From the NCBI GenBank assembly GCA_002869885.2, contig NEWR02000009.1, forward strand, positions 668,873-701,171: a stretch of 32,299 bases of DNA. Direction: 5' to 3'. Positions 8,527 to 14,748 of the stretch are shown here, piece after piece. The notes beneath the pieces are model-generated. The model was not told where the DNA came from. It saw only the letters and a program-made list of their open reading frames with translations, and did no database searches. This DNA is from Nitrospira sp. CG24C (GTDB lineage: Bacteria > Nitrospirota > Nitrospiria > Nitrospirales > Nitrospiraceae). How positions within the stretch are numbered: position 1 is the stretch's first letter; every line of letters begins with the position of its first letter. Position numbers and translations under genes: made by a program.

Positions 8527-9183
8527 TCACCTCTTCGCATCGTTTTCAAGAATGCTGCGAATGACCGTAAAGACATTTTCTTGTGTCATGTTCACGCCAT
8601 CGACTTTGATATTGCCGTCCAACAAGATCGACGGAGTGGATGATACCTTAATCCGCTCTCCCCACCGCTTGCCGTTGTCAACAGCCTTGGCCGGCTTTCC
8701 ACTGGCCATTCCTTCTTCAAACGCTTTCGGATCGAGTCCCACTTCCTTAATCAGAACTTCCCGTAGCGAACGATCCAACACTCCGTCGATTTTGTCTTTA
8801 TGGATCGTGCGAAATAAGACCGTCTTCATTTCGTTGCCTTTACCCATCATCTTGGCCTGCTCATACATATCGAATGCCGTCGGGAGCTTTCCGCGAATGA
8901 CGGGAAACCCGACCATCGTGATCTCTAACTTGTCACCGAATTCTTTCATGAGCAGCGGCACCGCTGTCTCATCGAAGAGGTGACAATGCGGGCAATAGAA
9001 GTCGGCGAATTCCATCAACTTCACTTTGCCGGGCGTATGCGTCGATACTTCACCCGTCAGAATTTCGAACTTGCCATTCAAAGCAAGCGGCACGGCGGTG
9101 GCCGGCGAGACCCAGAAGACGGCAACCGTCCATACAACCGCACAGACTGCCAAAACCCATTGCATACACCGTCTGTTCACCAT
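8527..9183 (-). CDS. Periplasmic DsbA-like thiol:disulfide protein
   Basis: A 218-residue thioredoxin-fold protein. AAAGGAG lies 5 nt before the ATG at 9183. The N-terminus is a signal peptide or anchor (WVLAVCAVVWTVAVFWVSPATA). The active site is Cys64-Pro-His-Cys67 within EFADFYCPHCHLFDE, the CPHC motif of DsbA oxidases. The helical insertion is at about 100-160, and a probable cis-proline loop (SSTPSILLDG) lies near residue 190. Likely role: disulfide formation or isomerisation in exported proteins. It sits upstream of the copper ATPase on the same strand, so a link to copper-damaged thiols is possible but only inferred. Confidence 0.88.
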   Translation of the reverse strand: MVNRRCMQWVLAVCAVVWTVAVFWVSPATAVPLALNGKFEILTGEVSTHTPGKVKLMEFADFYCPHCHLFDETAVPLLMKEFGDKLEITMVGFPVIRGKLPTAFDMYEQAKMMGKGNEMKTVLFRTIHKDKIDGVLDRSLREVLIKEVGLDPKAFEEGMASGKPAKAVDNGKRWGERIKVSSTPSILLDGNIKVDGVNMTQENVFTVIRSILENDAKR

Positions 9184-9248
9184 ATCGACTCCTTTCTTAG
9201 ATCAGCGTTGATCGGCCATTATATCGAATGTGTCCCCAACTTACTCTC

Positions 9249-9257
9249 TGTTATACT
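9249..9257 (+). promoter_or_regulatory. Extended -10 promoter element of the Slp-type lipoprotein gene
   Basis: TG-T-TATACT, with TATACT exactly 6 nt before the ATG at 9264. A start of transcription 6-7 nt after the -10 box would fall on the start codon, predicting a leaderless mRNA. No Shine-Dalgarno sequence is visible. The same arrangement is found at 29895-29903. Confidence 0.5.
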
Positions 9258-9263
9258 GAGGCC

Positions 9264-9806
9264 ATGTCGGACAAGCTCTTAGCTCGCACGCTGCTCTCTG
9301 CCGTAGCCTTGCTCGTGACTCTTGCAGGTTGCGCCTCGACGCAAGAGGCGGAAGACAGACAGGGGCTCACCTTCCTCCAAGTCAAGGCAACACCGGACTC
9401 CTTTCAAGGTCAATCGGTAGTCTTCGGTGGGAAAGTCTTGACGGCTCGACGGCAAAAAGACGGCACGAGGATCGAGATCTTACAGTTACCCCTCGATCAA
9501 TCCATGCGCCCCGGATACGACTTGACCCAATCACAAGGCCGTTTCATCGCCCTCTACCGAGAATTCCTCGATCCTGCGACCATTCCACCGGGAACCAGAG
9601 TCACTGTGAGAGGTGAGGTCTCCGGTTCCGTTACCCTGCCATTGGATGAAACGGACTATACCTATCCCGCCATCAGCATCAAGCATGTGCAAGTGTGGCC
9701 CGCCTCGGAAGACATGGCCCCTCGCATCCGCCCCTATATGGGACCGGGGCCCTCTTGGGGGCCTTATTGGAGCCCCTCGTGGCGTCCGTGGCCATATTAT
9801 TGGTAA
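9264..9806 (+). CDS. Slp-family outer-membrane lipoprotein
   Basis: A 180-residue protein from the ATG at 9264. The signal peptide ends in a lipobox LAGC, with Cys23 as the acylation site (LLVTLAGCAS). The body fits the Slp family: a beta-rich region with FLQVKATPDSFQGQSVVFGGKVL, GRFIALYREFLDPATIPPGTRVTVRGEVSG and ISIKHVQVWP. The C-terminus is an unusual Trp/Pro/Tyr-rich tail (GPSWGPYWSPSWRPWPYYW). It is likely anchored in the outer membrane; the molecular role of the family is unclear. An earlier ATG at 9228 would cost the lipoprotein signal its normal position. It is convergent with the TPR gene; the whole gap is one hairpin. Confidence 0.87.
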   Translation: MSDKLLARTLLSAVALLVTLAGCASTQEAEDRQGLTFLQVKATPDSFQGQSVVFGGKVLTARRQKDGTRIEILQLPLDQSMRPGYDLTQSQGRFIALYREFLDPATIPPGTRVTVRGEVSGSVTLPLDETDYTYPAISIKHVQVWPASEDMAPRIRPYMGPGPSWGPYWSPSWRPWPYYW

Positions 9807-9931
9807 GCGAGACAGGCGGGACTTGCGCGATGAGCGAGACTGAGGACGGTTCGAGGTCCGAAGTTCGAGGTTTTGGGAACTTCGAACCCTGAACTTCGAA
9901 CTTCGGATCGCGCAAGTCGAGCCTGCCTTGC
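9807..9931. repeat. Composite heptamer hairpin filling a convergent gap
   Basis: A 125-nt nested palindrome between two stop codons. Outer arms 9807-9830 and 9908-9931 pair at about 20 of 24 positions. The inner arms are 7-bp repeats: GTTCGAGGTCCGAAGTTCGAGG on one side and GAACTTC/GAACCCT units on the other. + strand exit is TTGTTT, so it may act as a bidirectional terminator. It shares its inner sequence with the element at 22085-22147. Confidence 0.8.
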
Positions 9932-9935
9932 TTGT

Positions 9936-11000
9936 TTACTGCCCCGACGTTCCGACGATTCGTTTCACACGATCGTCGCGTCCACCGAGATCCAGGTACG
10001 CGTGATATTGGGCGAGCGCTTTCGGCAAATCTTTCCGATGTAACTCATAGAAGACACCCAGGTTATAGTGCGCTTCGGCATAATTCGGTTTCAGCGCAAC
10101 GGCTCGCTCATAGGACTGCTCTGCCTCGTCAAGCCTATTCAATCCTGTGTAGATCACACCCAGGTTCATATGCGCTTCGGCGTACTCGGGCCGGTACCGC
10201 AAGACCTCGAGGAATTCCCGCTCCGCCTCCCCCGACCGGCCTTGGCTCCGATGAATAAACGCGAGGTTATAGTGCGCATCCACGAACGAGGGCTTCACTG
10301 CGATAGCCTGGCTATATGAATGGGCGGCTTCAGCCGGCACATTGCTCTTCTCCGCCATCCGCCCGGCAAGGTACCAGGCGTCGGCATATTTGGGATCGAG
10401 CTTGAGCAGCTGGCCCACCGTCTCTTGTGCCCGGTGCCCCTCTCCCTGCGCCTCATAGAGCAATGCGAGATTATATAAAGCATCACGGTGGCCAGGATGA
10501 GCGGCCAACAACGCTTGATAGGTTTGGGTGGCCGCTGCGACATCACGACGTCGCTCATACAGCTTGGCTAAGTAGAGATACGAATCGGCATGGCGTGGAT
10601 CGGCCTCGATGGCCCGCTTCAGAGCCTGCTCCGCTTCAGCCAATTTCCCTTGGATCCGATAGATTTTCGCCAGATCGTTCAATGCGTCGGGATAGGTAGG
10701 CTTCAGCTTGAGCGCCTGGTTGAAGGCCTCGACAGCCTGAGCCGGCTTCCTCTCTTTGAAATAGATCATACCGAGCAGATGGTGCGCTTCAGCTGAGGAA
10801 GGATTGAGTTCGATCGCTTTCCGGGCAGCCTCGGATGCTGCGGCCAGATCGCCTTTCTTCAGCAGCGCCATGCCTCGCTCATAGTGACGTTGCGCAGCAT
10901 CCGGTAGCTCAGCCGCCGCCACGACCGAGACAAGAGGGCAAAGCACAACCAGGCACAGGGAGAACAGCACGATGGCACTATGTTGGATGAGGCGATTCAT
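9936..11000 (-). CDS. Secreted TPR-repeat protein (nine repeats)
   Basis: A 354-residue protein. From the ATG at 11000 it starts with a signal peptide (NRLIQHSAIVLFSLCLVVLCPLVSVVAAA). The mature part is an unbroken array of nine 34-residue tetratricopeptide repeats, with the usual W/L-G-Y-A-F-A-P pattern (for example AEAHYNLGVFYE, PSSAEAHHLLGMIYF). Such arrays bind partner proteins, often in envelope assembly. The partner is unknown. No Shine-Dalgarno sequence precedes the start: the 9-bp repeat H2 runs up to 4 nt from the ATG and is open in the same frame to 11087, giving a PNK/QNK-rich extension if a start upstream were used. Confidence 0.87.
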   Translation of the reverse strand: MNRLIQHSAIVLFSLCLVVLCPLVSVVAAAELPDAAQRHYERGMALLKKGDLAAASEAARKAIELNPSSAEAHHLLGMIYFKERKPAQAVEAFNQALKLKPTYPDALNDLAKIYRIQGKLAEAEQALKRAIEADPRHADSYLYLAKLYERRRDVAAATQTYQALLAAHPGHRDALYNLALLYEAQGEGHRAQETVGQLLKLDPKYADAWYLAGRMAEKSNVPAEAAHSYSQAIAVKPSFVDAHYNLAFIHRSQGRSGEAEREFLEVLRYRPEYAEAHMNLGVIYTGLNRLDEAEQSYERAVALKPNYAEAHYNLGVFYELHRKDLPKALAQYHAYLDLGGRDDRVKRIVGTSGQ

Positions 11001-11003
11001 CGT

Positions 11004-11104
11004 CAGTTTGTTTGGTTTGTCTCGTTTATTTGGTTTGTTTTGTTTGTTTGGTTGAATCAGACCAACTCGACGAACTAAACAAACCAAATAAACAAAACAA
11101 ACTG
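11004..11104. repeat. Nonamer hairpin repeat H2
   Basis: Left arm: units such as TTTGGTTTG, TTTTGTTTG, TTTATTTGG. Right arm: AAACAAACC, AAATAAACA, AAACAAACTG. It directly abuts the TPR gene start. From 11105 to about 11299 I see no gene or repeat; a short open stretch on the minus strand is not convincing. Confidence 0.8.
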
Positions 11105-11299
11105 AGCCGCAATGGTTAGCAAACTATAGACGGCAGCAACCGTGAAATCAACGATGCGCGCAATAACGAGAAATCGAAGCGCACAGGGGGCACCACCTGG
11201 CTCGACGAGAGAGCAGCGATCACCGGAAGCGCGTGTTCAGATGTATGGTGGCAAGATCTCCTCCCACTTTGATGAGCGCGTCGATCGCCGGACAATCCA

Positions 11300-11339
11300 T
11301 TGACTCACTCTGTAGGTCCGTATATCGTCTCGTATATAC
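11300..11339 (+). promoter_or_regulatory. Promoter/operator region of the decayed vapBC locus
   Basis: TTGACT at 11300-11305 is a possible -35 box, with TATATC/TATATA -10-like boxes downstream. A palindrome GTATAT-CGTCTCGT-ATATAC (11320-11339) overlaps the -10 region, the position expected for an autoregulating antitoxin operator. Spacing to the -35 is not ideal (15 nt to TATATC). Confidence 0.45.
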
Positions 11340-11365
11340 AAATGGGATTAGAGGAGGGCGCCTTC

Positions 11366-11521
11366 ATGGCTACAAAGAAAACACGACTCTTTATGAACGG
11401 CAATACCCTAATCATTCGTCCCGAAAAACTCTCGTGGGCACCGCTCATGGACAGTCTAAAGAAGTTCACAGCAGACTTCATGGAGCAGGAGCGTCGTCAA
11501 CCTGCCGTTCAAAAGCGGTGA
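11366..11521 (+). pseudogene. VapB-type antitoxin with internal deletion
   Basis: A 51-codon frame with AGGAGG (11352-11357) 8 nt before the ATG. The first 13 residues (ATKKTRLFMNGN) match the start of VapB/AbrB-type antitoxins, and the rest (PLSW-type motif KLSWAPLMDSLKKFTADFM, then RRQPAVQKR) matches their toxin-binding C-terminus. About 25 residues normally between these parts, which form most of the swapped-hairpin DNA-binding domain, are missing, so the remaining protein should not bind its operator properly. The reading frame is intact, so it may still be translated. Directly downstream are fragments of the toxin gene. The family call comes from motif memory, not a search. Confidence 0.62.
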
Positions 11522-11631
11522 CGTCGAAATCTCCAGCATCACCGTCTCTCAGCCTCGTTGTACGTCACGTGACGAACAGTGCGAGAGAATTTCGGCTCGC
11601 CCACGGGTTACGAGTTGAGAACTGGGTCTAG
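11517..11631 (+). pseudogene. VapC (PIN-domain toxin) remnant in two pieces
   Basis: Two VapC-like segments remain. The first (from 11517) reads GDVEISSITVSQ, like the second beta strand and following helix of PIN toxins. The second (11566-11631), in another frame, reads VTNSAREFRLAHGLRVENWV and a stop, the typical VapC C-terminus. The N-terminus with the first catalytic Asp (LDTN region) and the middle with the other acidic residues are absent. The toxin must be inactive. Together with the shortened antitoxin this is a dead TA locus. Confidence 0.65.
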
Positions 11632-11804
11632 CCCGCCATTCCACACCGCGCGCATATCTTCGATACAAGGGTGAGCAGCCCGACAAGATAGGGGAGGGTA
11701 TCACCACCAGCGAGTGTCCCAATGTATGATTGCCAGACGTGGCCCCATTTCTTATTGTGTTCTTCGCCTACAAGGGCATGGGTCTTGGTGAATGCCGCGG
11801 CTGA
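11628..11804 (-). pseudogene. C-terminal fragment of an unknown gene, without start codon
   Basis: An open frame of 58 codons between a stop inside the attC-like site and a stop at 11628-11630, with no ATG, GTG or TTG before its last three codons. It reads SAAFTKTHALVGEEHNKKWG, then a more hydrophobic part (YLVGLLTLVSKI) and CARCGMAG. Composition looks protein-like rather than random. Its stop overlaps the stop of the VapC remnant on the other strand (CTAG). I do not recognise the family. It may be the tail of a gene cut off by insertion of the neighbouring unit. Confidence 0.3.
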
Positions 11805-11865
11805 CTAACGGTTTTCCTCTCAGCCGCCGCGCGTCTCGGCGGTCAGCTGCAGCGGCGGGTTAGGT
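11803..11865 (-). other. attC-like recombination site or hairpin downstream of the Mrr-type gene
   Basis: Read on the minus strand, the 63-nt stretch starts with ACCTAAC (matches RYYYAAC) and ends with GTTAGTC (6 of 7 of GTTRRRY). Between them is an imperfect hairpin with the stem CCGCCG/CGGCGG. The TAA stop of the endonuclease gene lies inside the first box, as is common in integron cassettes. The flanks next to the central stem pair poorly, and no integrase is present, so this is a candidate only. Confidence 0.4.
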
Positions 11866-12732
11866 TTCACTTGGCAAGAAGCCAGCAAAGAAGGAGTGGT
11901 CAAGTTCATACACGGTCCTCGGCTTGAGACCGAGCTTTGCTCGCTCAAACATCTCGACGAGTTTTTCGCCATCGACAAGCTCAACGGGTGGAGCTCCGTC
12001 TCGATCCGCTTCCCCGCGGGCGTCCAAGGTAAAAGAGCCAGTTGTGATTATGATGCCTTTGTCTGCTCGACCAATCATGGCATTGCGGAAATCACCAACC
12101 TGAGCTCGTGAGACTGAACCTTTGTAGCGTTTACACTGAAACAGCACCTTGAAGCTGACAAACGGATTGACCTGCAAAATGCCAATTCCATCAATACCCC
12201 CATCCTTGGGGCGGCCAGTGACCGTTACTTTTTCAAAGCCGGATTCCCGGAGTAGGCGTGCACAGACTCGCTCAAAGCCTTCTGGCGTAACCTTTTTCAA
12301 AATCTCCAAGAGAAGATATCTGTGGTCCTGATCCCCGACAGCGTCGGCGTCATCTGCCGTAGCGCCGTCGTCCTCTTCACCACCGCCTTTTCGTTTCGCT
12401 GCAGCGTGAATCTTAACCCACTTTAGGAAAAGGTTTCGAGCGGCTGTATCATCTAGCGTAGTCTCGTAGCCTGTCGGTGTCAGTGCCCAAACGCCATGCG
12501 TAGAGCCATCCAACAACCCTTCCCAAACTAAATATTGTCGAGCCCAGTGGACTTGGTTGTAGTACCGCGTCTGGCCCGACTTCAGAGACTCTTCAAGCCT
12601 TTTGTCGGTAACAGCAGAACGTTCCGCAATGAGATCGCACACTTCACGGGGTTTGCCAGAGCCACCTAATTCGCGAATCGCATCGAGGATAGGCCCCATC
12701 CACTGGACAAATTGAGATTGACGCTTAGCCAT
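11860..12732 (-). CDS. Mrr-type restriction endonuclease (type IV-like)
   Basis: A 290-residue nuclease likely to cut modified foreign DNA. Residues 1-105 form an Mrr N-terminal winged-helix domain (PILDAIRELGGSGKPREVCDLIAE, YLVWEGLLDGSTHGVWALTPTG). An acidic linker (EEDDGATADDADAVGDQD, 119-136) follows. The catalytic domain (about 140-285) has the PD-(D/E)xK pattern: GFEKVTVTGRPKDGGIDG with Asp181, then Gln199-Cys200-Lys201 in FQCKRYKG, and the SRAQVGDFRNAM helix of the family. No methylase or specificity gene accompanies it, as expected for type IV enzymes. It lies beside the dead VapBC locus and the attC-like site, a typical accessory setting. Confidence 0.9.
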   Translation of the reverse strand: MAKRQSQFVQWMGPILDAIRELGGSGKPREVCDLIAERSAVTDKRLEESLKSGQTRYYNQVHWARQYLVWEGLLDGSTHGVWALTPTGYETTLDDTAARNLFLKWVKIHAAAKRKGGGEEDDGATADDADAVGDQDHRYLLLEILKKVTPEGFERVCARLLRESGFEKVTVTGRPKDGGIDGIGILQVNPFVSFKVLFQCKRYKGSVSRAQVGDFRNAMIGRADKGIIITTGSFTLDARGEADRDGAPPVELVDGEKLVEMFERAKLGLKPRTVYELDHSFFAGFLPSET

Positions 12733-12770
12733 GGTTCATCTCGTGAGGCGGGACTTAAGGAGTCTGACCC

Positions 12771-12859
12771 CTTTGTTTTCTTCCTGGTTGATTTTGTTTA
12801 TCTGGTTACTTTTGTTCAACCCCAAAACCAGACAGACCAAATAAACCAAATGAACAAGA
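12771..12859. repeat. Nonamer hairpin repeat H3
   Basis: Arms of TTTGTTTTC, TTTTGTTTATCTGG units face AACCAGACAGACC, AAATAAACC units. It fills the gap between the oxygenase stop and the endonuclease start. Confidence 0.7.
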
Positions 12860-12879
12860 CAGCGCCTACGAGCGCTGTC
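12858..12879 (-). terminator. Hairpin overlapping the end of the 2OG oxygenase gene
   Basis: GACAGCGC (12858-12865) pairs perfectly with GCGCTGTC (12872-12879) around a 6-nt loop. On the minus strand it is followed by TTGTTCATTT. The stem contains the last codons and the stop (12866-12868) of the oxygenase gene. It is a weak, T-poor terminator candidate. Confidence 0.4.
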
Positions 12880-13633
12880 GATTCGAACCAGTAAGAGCCT
12901 GCTTAAACACCGTGCGGAGGCCGAAGTAGGCGACGGAGTCTTTGAGGTTGGAATAGAGCCGCTTGAAGGTTCCCATGTCAGGGTTGGTGACGTACTCCAT
13001 CGTGAGGGCAATCCGTTCTTCTCCCTCACCAAGCGGAGTCACTGCATGCCAGAGTTTATCGCCATTGAAGATGACGAGATCGCCAGGCTGCGTGATCAGC
13101 TCAAGATGCTTGGGCTGTTTCACAGGATCATCCTTAAACAGCTCGCAGACCAGCTTGCATTGTGTAGACTTATCGACGAGCCCCATCAGAATGGTATAGC
13201 GAGCCCCCTTGTAGTAGGACGTATCATAGTGAAACCCGATATGGTCCCCCGGCTCCGTATAGTAGTAGAGCGCACAGGAATGGGGGTCGTTCTCAGGGCA
13301 TAGACTCAGCTTGGCCCGTACCAGACGGCTCAAAAAGTCGATGAAGGCCTCGGATCGATAGAGATCGAGAAAGCGCGGGGCCTTCTCCATTACCGTGTAG
13401 TAGCTCACGCTCCCGCCTTTTTTGTGGCCGGGAATGTAGTTGCGATTCAGCAGGCTCTTCACCCCTTGGGCCTGAGGAACGAGATGCTCTTCCACCACCG
13501 ACCGAGGAAGAAACTGTGGAATAAACAGGAACTCGTTCTGATCCCAATAGTCCCGCGAGACTCGATCGAGATCCAACCGCTTGACTGCTTCATCGACCGT
13601 TTCAACGAAGGAGCCGACCATTGACTGATTCAT
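12866..13633 (-). CDS. 2-oxoglutarate/Fe(II)-dependent oxygenase family protein
   Basis: A 255-residue protein; AAGG lies 7 nt before the ATG at 13633. The double-stranded beta-helix fold is recognised by the iron-binding facial triad His135-x-Asp137 (GFHYDTSYY) and His196 (GDKLWHAVTPLGEGEE), followed by Arg207 (RIALTMEYV), which would bind the 2-oxoglutarate carboxylate. The intact Asp137 argues for hydroxylation rather than halogenation. The substrate is not evident; the family includes enzymes acting on free amino acids, lipids and peptides. It follows lolA on the same strand, 197 nt away, with a hairpin repeat between, so it may be its own unit. Confidence 0.82.
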   Translation of the reverse strand: MNQSMVGSFVETVDEAVKRLDLDRVSRDYWDQNEFLFIPQFLPRSVVEEHLVPQAQGVKSLLNRNYIPGHKKGGSVSYYTVMEKAPRFLDLYRSEAFIDFLSRLVRAKLSLCPENDPHSCALYYYTEPGDHIGFHYDTSYYKGARYTILMGLVDKSTQCKLVCELFKDDPVKQPKHLELITQPGDLVIFNGDKLWHAVTPLGEGEERIALTMEYVTNPDMGTFKRLYSNLKDSVAYFGLRTVFKQALTGSNRQRS

Positions 13634-13657
13634 AGATTCACCTTTTCCTCAATCATC

Positions 13658-13795
13658 CATCAGGCGGCTGAACAAGTCCGCCAGAGCTGCGGCGCGCGAC
13701 TTGCGCGAAACGCGCGACTTGAAGTTTCGAAACCTAGAACTTCGAACCCTCATTTGTCCCTCGTGTCTCGCCTGCCCCACCAGTCTCGCTCGGCT
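13658..13795. repeat. Composite heptamer hairpin downstream of lolA
   Basis: Contains CAGGCGGCTGAACAAGTCCG (13658 on), a likely end-fragment of palindromic family 4; then GCGCGACTTGCGCGAAACG, and a heptamer core GAAGTTTCGAAACC / TAGAACTTCGAACC. It ends in TTGTCCCTCGTGTCTCGCC. Read on the minus strand it resembles the composite element at 9807-9931. The 61-codon frame across it is a repeat product. Confidence 0.6.
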
Positions 13796-13830
13796 GTCCA
13801 TGCGCACTCTCGTGCCGGGTTCCATCACAT

Positions 13831-14577
13831 TCATTTTGGGGCGACGATTGGGGCGCTGAGCACCGGAGCCTTCACCACTTCCACATCGGCCGGCAACTTC
13901 AGAGTGAAGACCGAATCGCTGAGACCCATGTTGGCTTGGAGCGACGAAAATTCAAAACTCGCGACATTACCGCTGTTTTCGTAGAGAGAAAGCTTCCGAA
14001 TGTAGTAGGTCTTGGGAAAGACTTCGAGCACGATTCGTTTCAATGATTTCTCCGCCTCACCTTCATGCGACTTCGGCAGGAGAGTCAGTAGCCGGATTCC
14101 TCCCAGGCCACGCCCTTTCCCCGGTGTCGGCTCGATGTTGAACGACTCCTCCAACGTGGCCGCCCCCTGCAAGAGCTCCAACGGGGCCTTGGAGGCCGCC
14201 ATCTGCGTGAGCTTCCCGACCAGCACTTGTTTGTGCTCCGGCACATACACTTTGATATCGTCCTGATTGACTTGGATGTCTTCGACCGAAGGATCGAGAT
14301 AATTCCACCGTAATCGCCCAGGCTTTTTGATATAGAGCTTCCCCGAGGACATGATAGGCCGCTCGAACCCCTCGATCATGGTCTTCTGCGTAAAGTCCGC
14401 CTGGAGATCTTTCGTCCTCTCATACCGCGCCTGAAGCTGCTTCACCACCTCCCGCACTTCCGTCAAGGCATTCTCATCAAAATCGCTTTCAGCGGCAAGA
14501 GCGGGTAACGGGAATAGGCTCCACGCACAGACGAGTACGCCCCCGGCAACACATGTCCAATTCAATTTCTTCACCAT
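13831..14577 (-). CDS. lolA: Outer-membrane lipoprotein carrier protein LolA
   Basis: Periplasmic chaperone that ferries lipoproteins from the LolCDE transporter to the outer membrane. It has 248 residues, with a signal peptide (KLNWTCVAGGVLVCAWSLFPLPALA). Family features: ARYERTKDLQADFTQKTM, SSGKLYIKKPGRLRWNYLDPSVEDIQVNQDDIKVYVPE (the classic G.....KPG..RW.Y), and a late SLYENSGNVASFEFSSLQAN. The C-terminal tail (LPADVEVVKAPVLSAPIVAPK) is longer than in E. coli. It follows ftsK, as in many bacteria. Repeat copy D lies 14 nt before the start, and no good ribosome site is visible. Confidence 0.92.
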   Translation of the reverse strand: MVKKLNWTCVAGGVLVCAWSLFPLPALAAESDFDENALTEVREVVKQLQARYERTKDLQADFTQKTMIEGFERPIMSSGKLYIKKPGRLRWNYLDPSVEDIQVNQDDIKVYVPEHKQVLVGKLTQMAASKAPLELLQGAATLEESFNIEPTPGKGRGLGGIRLLTLLPKSHEGEAEKSLKRIVLEVFPKTYYIRKLSLYENSGNVASFEFSSLQANMGLSDSVFTLKLPADVEVVKAPVLSAPIVAPK

Positions 14578-14591
14578 ATCAATGCATTTTC

Positions 14592-14687
14592 AAGGGTAAC
14601 CTGGTCGATCCTCGATTGCGCGCGTCGAACGAGCACATTCTTATCGTGCGCGTTCCGCGAGCAGGAGGACAATCAGGCTACCCTTCC
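14592..14687 (+). repeat. Palindromic repeat family 1, copy D
   Basis: A 96-nt palindrome between ftsK and lolA. Outer arms 14592-14613 and 14664-14687 pair imperfectly. The core has TCGAACGAGCAC-ATTCTTATC-GTGCGCGTTCCG and CGAGCA. It would form the 5' leader of lolA in an ftsK-lolA message. Confidence 0.82.
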
Positions 14688-14690
14688 CAT

Positions 14691-14721
14691 CCTTCTGAGA
14701 CCGCGCGTTGCGCGAGCACAG
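14691..14721 (+). repeat. Half copy of palindromic repeat family 1
   Basis: CCTTCTGAGACCGCGCGTTG then CGCGAGCACAG matches the right half of the core of copies B and F. The left half and arms are missing. It is followed by a low-complexity run of TACCCCTATACCCCGCCATA type that contains the ftsK stop codon (14749-14751). Confidence 0.65.
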
Positions 14722-14748
14722 CAGTACCCCTATACCCCGCCATACCCC

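Noticed and set aside
13649-13834. A 61-codon minus-strand frame downstream of lolA
   Set aside because: Encoded almost wholly by the composite heptamer hairpin; Arg/Ser-rich and without a ribosome site.
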